Positions 8,828 to 18,616 of a stretch of 64,000 nucleotides of DNA are shown here, one piece after another (positions within the stretch are counted from its first letter, which is position 1; each line of letters starts with the position of its first letter). Location of the stretch: the NCBI GenBank assembly GCA_937910305.1, contig CALEPS010000167.1, positions 1 through 64,000 of the forward strand, given 5' to 3'. The notes under the pieces were generated by a model. It did no database searches. It saw only the letters and a list, made by a program, of their open reading frames with translations, and was not told where the DNA came from. This DNA comes from an uncultured Bacteroidales bacterium (lineage in GTDB: Bacteria; Bacteroidota; Bacteroidia; Bacteroidales; Paludibacteraceae). Made by a program: the position numbers and the translations under genes.

Positions 8828-9787
8828 ATGGCTTTTTTCGGACTTTTTAATAGAGAAAAGAAAGAGACATTGGACAAAGGACTCGAGAAGAGTAAAGAGT
8901 CCGTCCTTAGTAAAATCAGTCATGCCATCGCCGGCAAGTCAACTATCGACGACGATGTGTTGGACAACTTGGAGGAGGCGCTCATCACTTCCGATGTAGG
9001 CGTAGAGACAACACTGCGTATCATAAGCCGCGTACAAGAGCGTGTCAAGAAAGACAAGTATATTGGTACCGACGAACTGAACACATTGCTGGTGGATGAG
9101 ATTGCTTCGTTATTGGAAGAGAACAATCAGGGAGAAATCCTGGACTTTGCTGCCGAGTTACCCGCCAAGCCCTATGTGATCATGGTCGTAGGCGTGAACG
9201 GCGTAGGCAAGACGACAACCATCGGCAAACTGGCTTATCAATACAAAGCCGCAGGGAAGAAAGTCTATCTCGGTGCTGCTGACACCTTCCGTGCTGCCGC
9301 GGTGGAGCAACTTTGTATATGGGGCGAACGCGTCGGCGTACCGGTAGTCAAACAGCAGCAAGGCTCAGACCCCGCCTCGGTGGCATACGATACATTGCAA
9401 TCCGCCAAAGCCAATGGCGCGGACGTCGTACTCATAGACACAGCCGGACGGCTGCACAACAAAATCAACCTCATGAATGAGTTGACCAAGATCAAGAACG
9501 TAATGCAGAAGATAGTGCCGGAAGCGCCGCATGACGTGATGCTTGTTCTGGACGGCTCTACGGGACAGAACGCTTTCGAACAGGCACGCCAGTTCACGGC
9601 TGCCACACAGGTCAGTTCGCTGGCTATTACCAAACTGGACGGAACGGCTAAAGGCGGAGTGGTCATCGGTATCAGCGATCAATTCAAGATCCCGGTACGG
9701 TATATCGGATTAGGAGAACAGATGACCGACTTGCAATGTTTCAACCGTGTCGAGTTCGTCCGGTCTTTATTAGGAATAAAAGCATAA
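8828..9787 (+). CDS. ftsY: Signal recognition particle receptor FtsY
   Basis: FtsY is the SRP docking GTPase at the inner membrane. The 319-residue protein has a short charged N-terminus, a helical N domain (about 30-110) and a G domain. The G domain shows G1 GVNGVGKTTT (122-131), the DTFRAAAVEQL insertion-box region, DTAGRLHN, TKLDGTAKGG, and the closing GLGEQMTDLQCF. No long acidic A domain is present, as is usual in Bacteroidetes. Its partner Ffh is also in this window (35636-36940). Confidence 0.96.
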   Translation: MAFFGLFNREKKETLDKGLEKSKESVLSKISHAIAGKSTIDDDVLDNLEEALITSDVGVETTLRIISRVQERVKKDKYIGTDELNTLLVDEIASLLEENNQGEILDFAAELPAKPYVIMVVGVNGVGKTTTIGKLAYQYKAAGKKVYLGAADTFRAAAVEQLCIWGERVGVPVVKQQQGSDPASVAYDTLQSAKANGADVVLIDTAGRLHNKINLMNELTKIKNVMQKIVPEAPHDVMLVLDGSTGQNAFEQARQFTAATQVSSLAITKLDGTAKGGVVIGISDQFKIPVRYIGLGEQMTDLQCFNRVEFVRSLLGIKA

Positions 9788-9799
9788 AATAATAATACT

Positions 9800-11194
9800 A
9801 TGGAGAATTTTCGTGTTGAGTCCGATTTATTGGGCGAATTAAAGGTGCCGGCAGAGGCATACTACGGTGTGCAGACACAGCGTGGTATTAACAATTACAA
9901 GGTGTCTAACCTGAAAATGTCTGATTTCCCGGAGTATATTATCGCGATGGGATATATCAAATTGGCAGCCGTGGAGGCAAATCATGACTTAGGGGTAATT
10001 AACGACGAGATATACGCTGCTATTGCACAGGCATGCCGGGAGATCATTGACGGCAAGATGCATGACCAGTTCCCAACTGACATGGTACAAGGCGGAGCGG
10101 GTACTACCGTTAATATGAATGCAAACGAGGTGATCGCTAACCGTGCTTTGGAGATCATGGGACATGAACGGGGTGAATACCAGTTCTGCTCACCGAATGA
10201 CCATGTCAACTGCGCGCAGTCCACAAATGACGCCTACCCTTCTGCTTTCCGCTACGCGTTTATCCGCATGAACAGAGGATTAGAGAACGAGCTGAAGAAC
10301 CTCATCGCCTCGCTGCGCAAGAAAGGTGACGAGTACAACGACTCTATCAAAATGGGGCGTACCCAGTTACAGGATGCCGTGCCGATGACCAGCGGACAGG
10401 AGTTCCATGCTTTTGCCAACAACCTGGAGGAAGAAGTGGCTAATCTGGAGAGAAATGTGAAACTGCTATACGAGATCAACATGGGCGGTACCGCCATCGG
10501 TACAGGACTGAACGCAGTGGCTGGATACGCCGAACTATGTATCAAAAAAATGTGTGAACTGACAGGCGAGCCATTCCAGCTTGCCAGCGACCTTGTGGAA
10601 GCAACTCCTGACACCGGTGCATATGTCAGTTATTCGGCTGCGTTGAAACGACTGGCTGTCAAACTGAGTAAGACATGCAATGACCTCCGTCTCATGGCTT
10701 CCGGTCCGCGGTGCGGCCTGCATGAGATGAACCTGCCGCCAATGGCACCCGGTAGTTCGATCATGCCGGGGAAAGTGAACCCGGTCATTCCAGAAGTAAC
10801 AAACCAAGTATGCTTTAAGGTGATCGGAAATGACACGGCTGTCACTTTCGCCGCAGAAGCAGGCCAGCTGCAGCTCAACGTCATGGAACCTATCATTACC
10901 GAATGTATCTTCGAGTCCATTACTTGGTTGAGAAACGTGATGAAAATCCTGCGCGAGAAATGTATTGACGGCATTACCATCAACCGGGAACACAATTCAG
11001 AGACCGTGAAACATTCGATCGGTATTGTCACTGCCCTCAATCCGGTGATAGGATACAAGGCTTCGACGAAGATAGCCAAAGAGGCTCTGGAAAGCGGTAA
11101 GAGTGTTTATAATCTGGTGCTGGAACACGGCCTTCTGACTAAGGAGCAACTGGACGAACTGCTCGATCCGAAGAACATGCTCGCTTCTCACTAA
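9800..11194 (+). CDS. aspA: Aspartate ammonia-lyase (aspartase)
   Basis: Aspartase deaminates L-aspartate to fumarate and ammonia. The 464-residue protein has the fumarase/aspartase signature GSSIMPGKVNP followed by VIPEVTNQV, the aspartase rather than fumarase version. It also has the substrate-site motifs QGGAGTTVNMNANEV, CAQSTNDAYPSAFR and GRTQLQDAVPMTSGQEF. Length and order match the family over the whole protein. It starts 12 bp after ftsY and ends before a strong bidirectional terminator. In gut-type Bacteroidetes aspartase feeds fumarate respiration, a likely role here by inference. Confidence 0.95.
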   Translation: MENFRVESDLLGELKVPAEAYYGVQTQRGINNYKVSNLKMSDFPEYIIAMGYIKLAAVEANHDLGVINDEIYAAIAQACREIIDGKMHDQFPTDMVQGGAGTTVNMNANEVIANRALEIMGHERGEYQFCSPNDHVNCAQSTNDAYPSAFRYAFIRMNRGLENELKNLIASLRKKGDEYNDSIKMGRTQLQDAVPMTSGQEFHAFANNLEEEVANLERNVKLLYEINMGGTAIGTGLNAVAGYAELCIKKMCELTGEPFQLASDLVEATPDTGAYVSYSAALKRLAVKLSKTCNDLRLMASGPRCGLHEMNLPPMAPGSSIMPGKVNPVIPEVTNQVCFKVIGNDTAVTFAAEAGQLQLNVMEPIITECIFESITWLRNVMKILREKCIDGITINREHNSETVKHSIGIVTALNPVIGYKASTKIAKEALESGKSVYNLVLEHGLLTKEQLDELLDPKNMLASH

Positions 11195-11210
11195 ACAAAG
11201 GATACTAAAC

Positions 11211-11243
11211 AAAAAAAAGGCGGTCATCTGACCACCTTTTTTG
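11211..11243. terminator. Bidirectional rho-independent terminator between aspA and the secreted-protein gene
   Basis: A GGCGGTC / GACCACC hairpin is flanked by eight A on the left and six T on the right, so it can stop transcripts from both convergent genes. Confidence 0.85.
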
Positions 11244-11244
11244 T

Positions 11245-12648
11245 TTATCTGCGGACGCTTCCGCCTCCACCTCGGCTACCTCCACCGGAACCGCCTCTGC
11301 TGCTACCTCCAGAGAAACCGCCTCCGCTTGAGCGGGAAGAGCTTCCGCCTCCGTAACTGCCGCTGGACCTTGAACTGCCTCCGTAACTGCCGCTAGAGCG
11401 GGAAGTACTGCTGCCGCTATAACTGCCGGAGCTGCGAGCGGGAGAAATGGTTCTTGTACTGCGGGTGCTTGTTCCGCTCGTCGAACGCGTTGCTGACGTA
11501 CTCGTGGAGCGGGATGAAGCCGTTGCGCCGGTGCTGCGGGTAGTACCCGTTGAGCGGGTCGTTGTAGCCGAACCTGCAGAGCGGGACGACGTACGGGTTA
11601 CAGTACTGCGAGTGCTCGTTCCGCTTGTCGAACGGGTCGCTGTGGCTGTGGTAGCGGTCGAGCGGGTTGATGCAGAAGCACTCGTAGACCGTGTGGTAGT
11701 CGCTGTTCCTGCGGAGCGGGAAGGAGCAGTTGTTGCCGAACGGGCTGAAGTACCGGATGTGCGGGTGGCTGCTGAACGGGATACCGCTGTATTCGAACTA
11801 CCGAAAGTACGTCCGCTGGTAAGGCTCCGGTCATTGCTCGCTGCACTGCGGTTTACCGATGCACCTCTGCTCGATGCGTTGCGCTCAACTGCGGCACCGC
11901 GTACACTCGTGGTGTTACGGATCTCACGGGCATTGACCATCCCCACATTGCGGCTCGAGAACGAACGATCCGGATGAGCTACGGCATAGTCTCTATGGCT
12001 TACACCAGGATATAACTCATGGTATCCATGGCATATAGTACGTCCCGGACGGAACGAGCACCAGTGGTGGCAATGATGCCATGCATAGCAGCGACGCCAG
12101 TACCAGTCATGTGCCCAACAGTTGTGTACATACCACCAACCCGGGTAGTAACCCCAATACCAAGGACTACGCCATGCAAACCAGGCATCGCTCCAAAACC
12201 AGTCGTAGATAACAGGTCTATAGACATACACCGGCTCGATGATATAGTTGGTACCATACACATACTCGTCACCAATTACCTGAACGGTCACTTCGTCCTT
12301 CTCGTCTTTCTCTACGTATATGGAGGCGACATCCTGAAATATATCTTTAGCCAGGATAGCCTGAAGAACGATCAGACGTTTGTTACCTTCGCCCGTCTCA
12401 ACTACGCGCAAATAATCGACCTGTCCGTCTCCGTTCAAATCCAGATTACAGAATGCGCTGTCAGGGTTATTGAGCATCGTCTCGAACTCTTCCAGGTTCT
12501 TAGCCTCCGCAAACAGCTTAGCTACGACCTTCAGATCGAGTCCTTCCGAGATGTCAGAACTGTTGGCAGAAACCGTGATCGTTTCGTCTGCCCATAACAT
12601 GGTGCTCATTAGCGCCAATGTCATCAGAAGTGTAGTTAACTTTTTCAT
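11245..12648 (-). CDS. Secreted protein: EF-hand-like loop, Trp/His/Tyr-rich centre, Ser/Thr/Arg repeat tail
   Basis: The 467-residue product has a signal peptide (1-20, ending MLWA). A calcium-loop-like segment DLNGDGQVDYL is at 70-80. Residues about 140-215 are exceptionally rich in Trp, Tyr, His and Cys (WYWGYYPGWWYVHNCW). From about 235 to the end the sequence is a low-complexity Ser/Thr/Arg/Ala repeat (RSTGTTRSTGATASSRST) finishing in Gly/Ser/Arg tracts. I know proteins of this layout from Bacteroides but no function is assigned. The basic, flexible tail would fit binding to polyanions such as LPS or DNA. The repeats are translated in one frame without stops, and a long antisense reading frame over them is an artefact. 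Confidence 0.7.
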   Translation of the reverse strand: MKKLTTLLMTLALMSTMLWADETITVSANSSDISEGLDLKVVAKLFAEAKNLEEFETMLNNPDSAFCNLDLNGDGQVDYLRVVETGEGNKRLIVLQAILAKDIFQDVASIYVEKDEKDEVTVQVIGDEYVYGTNYIIEPVYVYRPVIYDWFWSDAWFAWRSPWYWGYYPGWWYVHNCWAHDWYWRRCYAWHHCHHWCSFRPGRTICHGYHELYPGVSHRDYAVAHPDRSFSSRNVGMVNAREIRNTTSVRGAAVERNASSRGASVNRSAASNDRSLTSGRTFGSSNTAVSRSAATRTSGTSARSATTAPSRSAGTATTTRSTSASASTRSTATTATATRSTSGTSTRSTVTRTSSRSAGSATTTRSTGTTRSTGATASSRSTSTSATRSTSGTSTRSTRTISPARSSGSYSGSSTSRSSGSYGGSSRSSGSYGGGSSSRSSGGGFSGGSSRGGSGGGSRGGGGSVRR

Positions 12649-12727
12649 AATCGTAATATTTTAATAGTTCACGACAGCCACTATTGGCTTCGTTTACGTT
12701 ATATATTCAAATTCTATGCCAAACTTG

Positions 12728-13993
12728 TTATACAAGCTTTAGATCATGGTGCATTTTATCTTTTTTGGTGCGCATATAGCGTTCGTTCCATTTGTTGGGT
12801 TGGATTTCTATCGGTACATTCTCAACGATTTCAATCCCATAGCTCTCCAGCCCCACACGTTTTACGGGGTTGTTAGTCATCAACCTGAGTTTTCGTGCTC
12901 CCATCTCCCGCAGTATCTGCGCTCCTACGCCATAATCACGTTCGTCCGGACGGAAACCGAGATGTATGTTCGCCTCCACTGTATCCTCGCCTTCTTCTTG
13001 TAACTTATATGCGCGGATCTTATTCATCAGGCCGATTCCTCGTCCCTCTTGGTTCATATAAACAAGAATTCCTCGTCCTTCTGCTTCTATCATCTGCATA
13101 GCCTTCACCAGTTGTTCGCCGCATTCGCATCTTTTGGATCCGAACACATCCCCGGTCATACAGCTTGAATGCACCCGGCATAACACAGGCTCATCAGGTT
13201 GCCACTCGCCCTTCGTAAGCACTACGTGCTCCAGCCCTGTCGTCATATCGCGGAAGGGTGTCAGCATAAACTCGCCATGCTGGGTCGGCAAGAACACTGT
13301 CTCGCCGCGTTCGATGAGACCCTCCGTAAGCTGACAGCTTATATCGGACGGATGCTGGTTTCCTTCTGACGGCTGGTGAATGACAGCCGAATGTTCTAAC
13401 CGGTAGGCAATCAGGTCCTTTATCGTAATAATCTTCAATCCGTATTGCTTCGCCACTTCCTGCAACTGCGGCATGCGCGCCATAGTACCATCCTCATTCA
13501 TGATTTCTATCAGTGCAGCTGCCGGATACAATCCTGACAGTCGCGCCAGATCGACACCCGCCTCCGTATGTCCTGCCCGTTGCAAGACACCGCCTGCCTT
13601 AGCGTACAGCGGGTTAATATGTCCCGGACGGCCGAAAGTCTCCGGACGGGATTTAGGATCTGCCAGTGCACGGATAGTAGCGGCCCGGTCTGCCGCGGAG
13701 ACACCCGTCGTACAACCTTCCAGTTTATCTACGGTCACTGTGAACGGCGTACCTAACATGGACGTGTTGTTCGCTACCTGGTGCATCAGGTCCAGTTCGG
13801 CACAACGCTGCTCCGTGATAGGGCAGCATAGCACGCCGCGGCCGTGCTGGAGCATAAAATTCACCTTTTCGGGCGTTATTTTCTCCGCCGCAATAATGAA
13901 ATCACCTTCATTCTCGCGGTCTTCATCATCCACTACAATGACAAACTTTCCCTCGCGAAAGTCATTTAATGCTTCTTCTATTGTATTGATCAT
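12728..13993 (-). CDS. ribBA: Bifunctional DHBP synthase / GTP cyclohydrolase II
   Basis: RibBA catalyses the two entry steps of riboflavin synthesis: ribulose-5-phosphate to 3,4-dihydroxy-2-butanone 4-phosphate, and GTP to the pyrimidine precursor. The N-terminal RibB half has [12 protein letters not shown] near 21-32 and [16 protein letters not shown] near 138-153. The C-terminal RibA half has the zinc ligands in [20 protein letters not shown] and the loop [11 protein letters not shown]. At 421 residues both halves are complete. It is downstream of the LptF/G gene on the same strand with a 32-bp gap. Confidence 0.95.
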   Translation of the reverse strand: MINTIEEALNDFREGKFVIVVDDEDRENEGDFIIAAEKITPEKVNFMLQHGRGVLCCPITEQRCAELDLMHQVANNTSMLGTPFTVTVDKLEGCTTGVSAADRAATIRALADPKSRPETFGRPGHINPLYAKAGGVLQRAGHTEAGVDLARLSGLYPAAALIEIMNEDGTMARMPQLQEVAKQYGLKIITIKDLIAYRLEHSAVIHQPSEGNQHPSDISCQLTEGLIERGETVFLPTQHGEFMLTPFRDMTTGLEHVVLTKGEWQPDEPVLCRVHSSCMTGDVFGSKRCECGEQLVKAMQMIEAEGRGILVYMNQEGRGIGLMNKIRAYKLQEEGEDTVEANIHLGFRPDERDYGVGAQILREMGARKLRLMTNNPVKRVGLESYGIEIVENVPIEIQPNKWNERYMRTKKDKMHHDLKLV

Positions 13994-14025
13994 AATTTAA
14001 AACTGTTGTCTTTTAACTTGCGACT

Positions 14026-15492
14026 TTAGTCTTTTCTTCTTATTCGTATAAAGAACCGTTTAAACGTCGTGGTCCATGCCTCCGGATTGAAGAGAGGAGA
14101 ATCCGTCGCTGCTTTGTATGTCAGGAATATACCGGTGGGTAACAGAATAAACGAACTGAGCCACATGCCGGCCCAGCAAGGCCATATCGCCTCGCGTGCC
14201 ATCTTGTATCCCGTGTTGTCTATAATGTAATAGACAATAAACAAAATAACGGATATTACAACCGGAGCCCCCAAGCCGCCTTTGCGTATTATCGTGCCTA
14301 ATGGCGCGCCTATAAAGAAGAACACCAGACATGCAAAAGCCAGCGTAAAACGGCGGTACAGCTCTATCTCGTGCTTGCGTATATACCGGTCCGCATCATC
14401 CAGGAGGATTGCATTGTATTCTATCTGGTCGCGATATGTCCGGGCGCGGTCCTGTGCGGTAGTCAGCACTTGCAAATGCTGATTTATGCTAAGCCTTGAC
14501 CACAGGCTGTCCAGATTGTGTGAAGCCCGCTCTTCTTTGGTAATTACTGCCGGTATTTGCACGGTTCCGTTTCTGTTCTCACGGCCGAAATAGCGTTCAC
14601 GGATCAACTGTTCGCTCTGCTCCGCACAACGGGTTTGGGACACTCCTTGCATCGAATCGATCGAATGAACCAGTTTGGTGACATCTTTGCTGACATGCTG
14701 GTCGTCCAGGATCGACTCGTCGTACCGGTTAAACTCTGTAGCAAAATCAATCACTAACCGTTTGTGGGAAAAGGTCTCCCGGCGGTACGGAATACTCTTT
14801 GTGGTGCCGGTAGCACGTTGCTGTTTTTTCTCCAGATTCTCGAAACTCTCCCCGTTATACAGGTCCAGCGTCAGGTACTGTTTATCGGTACTGGCGGCTA
14901 ATTTACCGGTATCTGCAACCATGACTTTCGCATTCTCGAAACCCGCAGAATAGTCATAGATCATCAGGTTCAGCAGTTCGCCGCGGGGAGTCTTTTCGCG
15001 GACATAAATATGATAGCCGCTGATCTCGTCGTAAAATTCTCCTACGGGAATGTCCAGTTCCGGACTCTTCTGGCGGAGCGAGAATATGAGCGCCCATAAT
15101 TTTGTTTGTGATTTCGGCAGCACGTTATTACTGAAATAGAATGCACCGATGCTCAGAAACGCCACAAAGATAGCTAACGGACGCAAGATCCGGAATAACG
15201 AGATTCCGGCCGCCTTCATTGCCGTCAGTTCTACTTTTTCAGCCAGATTTCCGAATGAAATAAGGGAACTGAGAAGGATTGCCAAAGGTAATGCTAATGG
15301 TACTACCGTAGCGGCTGCATAGATAAAAAACTCAAACAGCACCCCTATTCCGATGCCTTTCCCCACCAGATCGTTCACATGCATCCACATGAACTGCATC
15401 AACAGGATAAAGACTGCTATAAAAAAAGTAGCCAGAAACAAGCCCAAGAAGTTCTTGAGCAGGTATATGTCTATTTTTTTTATTACTTTCAT
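14026..15492 (-). CDS. LptF/LptG family permease of the LPS export ABC transporter
   Basis: The 488-residue protein has the YjgP/YjgQ layout: an N-terminal membrane bundle (about 10-125) with the conserved start IDIYLLKNFLGLFLATFFIA, a large periplasmic beta-jellyroll region, and a C-terminal bundle (about 375-465). These permeases pull LPS from the inner membrane with LptB. Bacteroidetes usually encode separate F- and G-type genes, and I cannot assign which this is. No ATPase gene is adjacent. The periplasmic part is longer than in E. coli, with an inserted charged stretch around residues 280-360, which is common in this phylum. Confidence 0.88.
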   Translation of the reverse strand: MKVIKKIDIYLLKNFLGLFLATFFIAVFILLMQFMWMHVNDLVGKGIGIGVLFEFFIYAAATVVPLALPLAILLSSLISFGNLAEKVELTAMKAAGISLFRILRPLAIFVAFLSIGAFYFSNNVLPKSQTKLWALIFSLRQKSPELDIPVGEFYDEISGYHIYVREKTPRGELLNLMIYDYSAGFENAKVMVADTGKLAASTDKQYLTLDLYNGESFENLEKKQQRATGTTKSIPYRRETFSHKRLVIDFATEFNRYDESILDDQHVSKDVTKLVHSIDSMQGVSQTRCAEQSEQLIRERYFGRENRNGTVQIPAVITKEERASHNLDSLWSRLSINQHLQVLTTAQDRARTYRDQIEYNAILLDDADRYIRKHEIELYRRFTLAFACLVFFFIGAPLGTIIRKGGLGAPVVISVILFIVYYIIDNTGYKMAREAIWPCWAGMWLSSFILLPTGIFLTYKAATDSPLFNPEAWTTTFKRFFIRIRRKD

Positions 15493-15549
15493 CTCTCTAT
15501 CATTTCTGCCTGGTGCGGCATTCGCGGCTTACCGCAAAGCAATCGGGCT

Positions 15550-16032
15550 CTAACCTAACAGGTTCTCCTTCACGAAAATCAACGGCAACAAGTCTGCAGC
15601 GGACTCAAAGACGTAGGTCTCTTTCTCGCCATACAACAATATTTCCATTTTTCCTCCGTAGCGGTGTTCGCTTTCCAGCATCACTTGCCTGCATCCGCCG
15701 CAAGGTGCACCGGGTTCCTCCGTGAAATGTCCGCCGGTAAAACATGCTATCGCCAGTTTCTCTACTGCTGCTTCCGGATATTGCGCGCCGGCGGCGAACA
15801 ACGCGCTGCGCTCTGCACACAAACCGCTCGGATAAGCTGCATTTTCCTGGTTACAACCGCGAATAATCTCGCCGTTTGACAAAAGCGCTGCTGCTCCTAC
15901 ATGGAAATGGCTGTACGGGCAATAACTGCGTTCCACTTGCTCCTTCGCTATGCGGACCACTTTTTGCTGTTCTTCGCTCAACTCTTCCCATTGATACACG
16001 CGCATTTTTACTGTCAGTTTACATTCTTTCAT
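15550..16032 (-). CDS. cdd: Cytidine deaminase
   Basis: Cdd deaminates cytidine and deoxycytidine for pyrimidine salvage. The 160-residue protein has the two zinc motifs: Cys72-Ala-Glu74 (GLCAERSALF) and Cys111-GG-Cys114 (PCGGCRQVM). Glu74 is the proton shuttle. The ATG at 16032 (MKECKLTV) is chosen because a longer reading frame to 16119 would run through the promoter. Its promoter has TACCTTTG at 16096-16089. The gene is divergent from the flavin reductase gene. Confidence 0.92.
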   Translation of the reverse strand: MKECKLTVKMRVYQWEELSEEQQKVVRIAKEQVERSYCPYSHFHVGAAALLSNGEIIRGCNQENAAYPSGLCAERSALFAAGAQYPEAAVEKLAIACFTGGHFTEEPGAPCGGCRQVMLESEHRYGGKMEILLYGEKETYVFESAADLLPLIFVKENLLG

Positions 16033-16088
16033 ACTATTGATCGGGTTAAATTTATTCTTAAATTTATTTAGCGTATAATTTCGCGTTG

Positions 16089-16120
16089 CAAAGGTACTAC
16101 AAAAAATCGACATATGCAAG
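16089..16120 (-). promoter_or_regulatory. Promoter for cdd
   Basis: Minus-strand CTTG (16120-16117), 20 bp, TACCTTTG (16096-16089). The upstream box carries the extended form CTTGCATATGTC. Confidence 0.7.
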
Positions 16121-16165
16121 CGTGCAGGAAGAAAAATCTTTTTTCTGCTGGTTTTTCAGCGTTTT

Positions 16166-16197
16166 CTTGCACATTTCAAAAAATTATAGTACCTTTG
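16166..16197 (+). promoter_or_regulatory. Promoter for the flavin-reductase gene
   Basis: Plus-strand CTTG (16166-16169), 20 bp, TACCTTTG (16190-16197), about 35 bp before the ATG at 16239. Confidence 0.7.
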
Positions 16198-16238
16198 CAG
16201 CGTATTTTGTATATATACAAACAAACTTAATAAGTGCA

Positions 16239-16862
16239 ATGAAAGTTCTCTTGGTCAATGGTAGTCCGCACAAAAGCGGCAACACCTTTACTGCTCTCTC
16301 CCAAGTAGCAGACACATTGAAAGAAGAAGGTATCGAATCCGAGATTGTATGGATCGGGAACAAACCCGTCCGGGGCTGCATCGCCTGTGGAAGATGTAAA
16401 GCCAACAATGATGGCAAATGCGTCTTTGATGATGACATATGCAATTCCATCTCGGCTAAATTCGCCGAATCGGACGGATTTGTGTTCGGTTCTCCTGTTT
16501 ATTACGGCCAGCCAAACGGCGCTCTTCTCGCTATTATGCAGCGCGCATTTTTCTCCAATGGAGCGAACCTGCAAAACAAACCGGCTGCGGTAGTGACAAT
16601 ATGCCGTCGCGGAGGCGCTACTGCAGCGTTCGAGGCGTTGCAGATGCCATTGCAAATGATGAATATGCCACTCGCTACTTCGCAATATTGGAATATTGCA
16701 TACGGACGTGAACCGGGGCAGGCGGAACAAGACACGGAAGGAATGCAGACCATGCGGACTCTCGCGCATAATTTAGCATGGATGCTGCGCGGCCTCCGGG
16801 GAGAAAACGCACCGGACGTGCCGGAACGCGAACAATGGCAGCCCATGCATTTTATCCGATAA
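16239..16862 (+). CDS. NADPH-dependent FMN reductase-like flavoprotein with Cys cluster
   Basis: A 207-residue flavodoxin-fold protein. The phosphate loop is LLVNGSPHKSGNTF (4-17). A four-Cys segment (Cys47, 50, 53, 61; RGCIACGRCKANNDGKCVF) resembles the iron-sulfur flavoprotein / WrbA-like oxidoreductases. FGSPVYYGQPNGAL is the flavin ring loop. It should reduce a small substrate or quinone using NAD(P)H in the cytoplasm. The start MKVLLVNGSP is used, since a longer frame upstream would include the promoter at 16166-16197. It is followed 24 bp later by a nitroreductase-like lipoprotein and then a hydrolase, possibly one redox or detoxification operon. Confidence 0.85.
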   Translation: MKVLLVNGSPHKSGNTFTALSQVADTLKEEGIESEIVWIGNKPVRGCIACGRCKANNDGKCVFDDDICNSISAKFAESDGFVFGSPVYYGQPNGALLAIMQRAFFSNGANLQNKPAAVVTICRRGGATAAFEALQMPLQMMNMPLATSQYWNIAYGREPGQAEQDTEGMQTMRTLAHNLAWMLRGLRGENAPDVPEREQWQPMHFIR

Positions 16863-16886
16863 AACATATAAAAAATATCAAATCAT

Positions 16887-17486
16887 ATGAAAGCAATTAG
16901 ATTATTCTGTTTGATAGCAGCAGCGATACTTGCTGCCTGCACTTCCCAAAACGAGAAAATAGCAAGTGAACAAAAGGCCAATGGCTTTATGGACTTGGCG
17001 CGTGCGCGTTTTGCGGTACGTGAGTACGCCCAAACGCCTGTTGAGCAAGCAAAGATTGATTCTATTCTGGAGGCAGGACGGCTGGCTCCCACGGCAAAGA
17101 ACGTACAGCCCCAACATATCTATGTGCTGCAAAGTCCTGAAGCGATCGCTAAGATCAACGAACTGACCCGCTGCGCGTACCATGCTCCGGTGGTTTTCCT
17201 GGTTTGCTATGATACGGAACTCGTTTGGACCAAAGACGGAGAGAATTCAGGCAATATGGATTGCTCGATCGTAGGAACACATATGATGATGGAAGCTACG
17301 GAATTAGGTCTGGGCACATGCTGGGTGAAGTGGTTTGATCCGGCGGAAGTAGCTGCTGCATTTGATCTGCCGGCTAATCATAAACCCTCGTTCCTCCTGC
17401 CCTGCGGCTATGCTGCAGAAGGGGTGCAACCTCATGCTAACCATTTCAGCAGAAAGCCTCTCAGCGAGACCGTAACCTATAAATAA
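16887..17486 (+). CDS. Nitroreductase-family lipoprotein
   Basis: The 199-residue protein starts with a lipoprotein signal (LAAC, Cys18). Residues about 32-175 match the nitroreductase fold: FMDLARARFAVREYAQTPV, ILEAGRLAPTAKNVQPQHIY and GTHMMMEATELGLGTCWVKW. These enzymes bind FMN between two subunits and reduce nitro groups or quinones, normally in the cytosol. A lipid anchor would place it in the periplasm or outer membrane, where NAD(P)H is not available, so either another donor is used or the signal is misleading. The gene lies between a flavin reductase and another lipoprotein hydrolase. Confidence 0.8.
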   Translation: MKAIRLFCLIAAAILAACTSQNEKIASEQKANGFMDLARARFAVREYAQTPVEQAKIDSILEAGRLAPTAKNVQPQHIYVLQSPEAIAKINELTRCAYHAPVVFLVCYDTELVWTKDGENSGNMDCSIVGTHMMMEATELGLGTCWVKWFDPAEVAAAFDLPANHKPSFLLPCGYAAEGVQPHANHFSRKPLSETVTYK

Positions 17487-17503
17487 CAGGGTTTCAAGAA
17501 GAT

Positions 17504-18616
17504 ATGAAAAAGCTATTATACCTCTTTGCAGCAACGGCGATGTTTGTTGGCTGCGCAAAAACAAACGATCAAATGGTAAATGAACATATGATAAACGAAT
17601 CATGGGACAAAGTGTTCCCGAAATCCGAGAAGGTAGAGCATAAGAAAGTCACCTTCCATAACCGTTTTGGTATAACCTTGGTTGCCGACTACTACGCGCC
17701 GAAAAACGCACAAGGCAAACTTCCTGCGCTCGCGGTATCCGGTCCTTTCGGGGCGGTCAAAGAGCAGTCGTCTGGTCTCTATGCCCAGCACATGGCGGAG
17801 CTGGGTTTCATCGCTATCGCTTTTGACCCTTCTTACACAGGCGAGTCAAGCGGTGAACCGCGAAGAATGGCTTCGCCGGATCTCAACACAGAGGACTTTC
17901 TGGCGGCAGTCGATTTTCTTTCTACCCTGCCCGAAGCGGATGAGAAACAAATCGGTATTATTGGTATCTGCGGATGGGGAGGTATGGCGATCAACGCTGC
18001 CGCACTTGACCCGCGCATCAAAGGAACGGTGGCTGTAACGATGTACGACATGTCGAAAGTCAGCCGCGAAGGGTATTTCGGCTCTACGGATAGCAAAGAG
18101 GCACGTATGGAGCAACGCCGTGCTATGGCTGCGCAACGGACTGAGGACTATAAAAACGGAACTTACAAACGCGCAGGAGGAGTCATTGACCCGCTGCCGG
18201 AGGATGCACCTTGGTTTGTGAAGGATTACCATGCCTATTATAAATGCCCGCGCGGGTACCATGAGCGCAGCGGAAACTCGACCGACGGATGGAATGTTAT
18301 CGGGTGCCAGTCGTTTATGAACATGCCTTTGCTGTCATATGCAAACGAGATTGAGACACCTGTCTTGCTCATTCATGGAGAGAAAGCACACAGCCGCTAT
18401 TTCAGCGAGTATGCCTTTGAGAAAATGACGGGCACAAGTTTGAAACCGGAGCAAGTCACGCCTTGTGGAACGGAAAACAAGAGCATAAAAATCGGCAACA
18501 AGGAATTGCTTGTTATCCCGGGGGCCAGCCATGTTGATTTATACGACGATGTCGCGGGAGTTATACCATATGACAAGATAGCAGATTTTTTCAATAAAGC
18601 ATTTTTGGATAAATAA
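17504..18616 (+). CDS. Alpha/beta-hydrolase-fold lipoprotein with altered nucleophile elbow
   Basis: The 370-residue protein has lipobox VGC (Cys17) and an alpha/beta hydrolase fold resembling dienelactone-hydrolase-like and YcjY-type proteins: [33 protein letters not shown], and a C-terminal [13 protein letters not shown] with the expected His. The nucleophile turn reads GICGWGG (154-160), where relatives I know carry Ser in place of Trp158. Cys156 could act instead, or activity could be lost. The stretch [13 protein letters not shown] after the lipobox is encoded by a short AAATGA-type repeat. It ends 24 bp before the first box of the valS promoter region. Confidence 0.75.
   Translation: MKKLLYLFAATAMFVGCAKTNDQMVNEHMINESWDKVFPKSEKVEHKKVTFHNRFGITLVADYYAPKNAQGKLPALAVSGPFGAVKEQSSGLYAQHMAELGFIAIAFDPSYTGESSGEPRRMASPDLNTEDFLAAVDFLSTLPEADEKQIGIIGICGWGGMAINAAALDPRIKGTVAVTMYDMSKVSREGYFGSTDSKEARMEQRRAMAAQRTEDYKNGTYKRAGGVIDPLPEDAPWFVKDYHAYYKCPRGYHERSGNSTDGWNVIGCQSFMNMPLLSYANEIETPVLLIHGEKAHSRYFSEYAFEKMTGTSLKPEQVTPCGTENKSIKIGNKELLVIPGASHVDLYDDVAGVIPYDKIADFFNKAFLDK

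Noticed and set aside
11447..11977. Open frame antisense to the Ser/Thr/Arg repeat tail
   Set aside because: Low-complexity repeats keep several frames open. The sense strand has signal peptide, EF-hand-like loop and full length.
16086..16238. N-terminal extension of the flavin reductase
   Set aside because: It crosses the TACCTTTG promoter; the fold begins at MKVLLVNGSP (16239).
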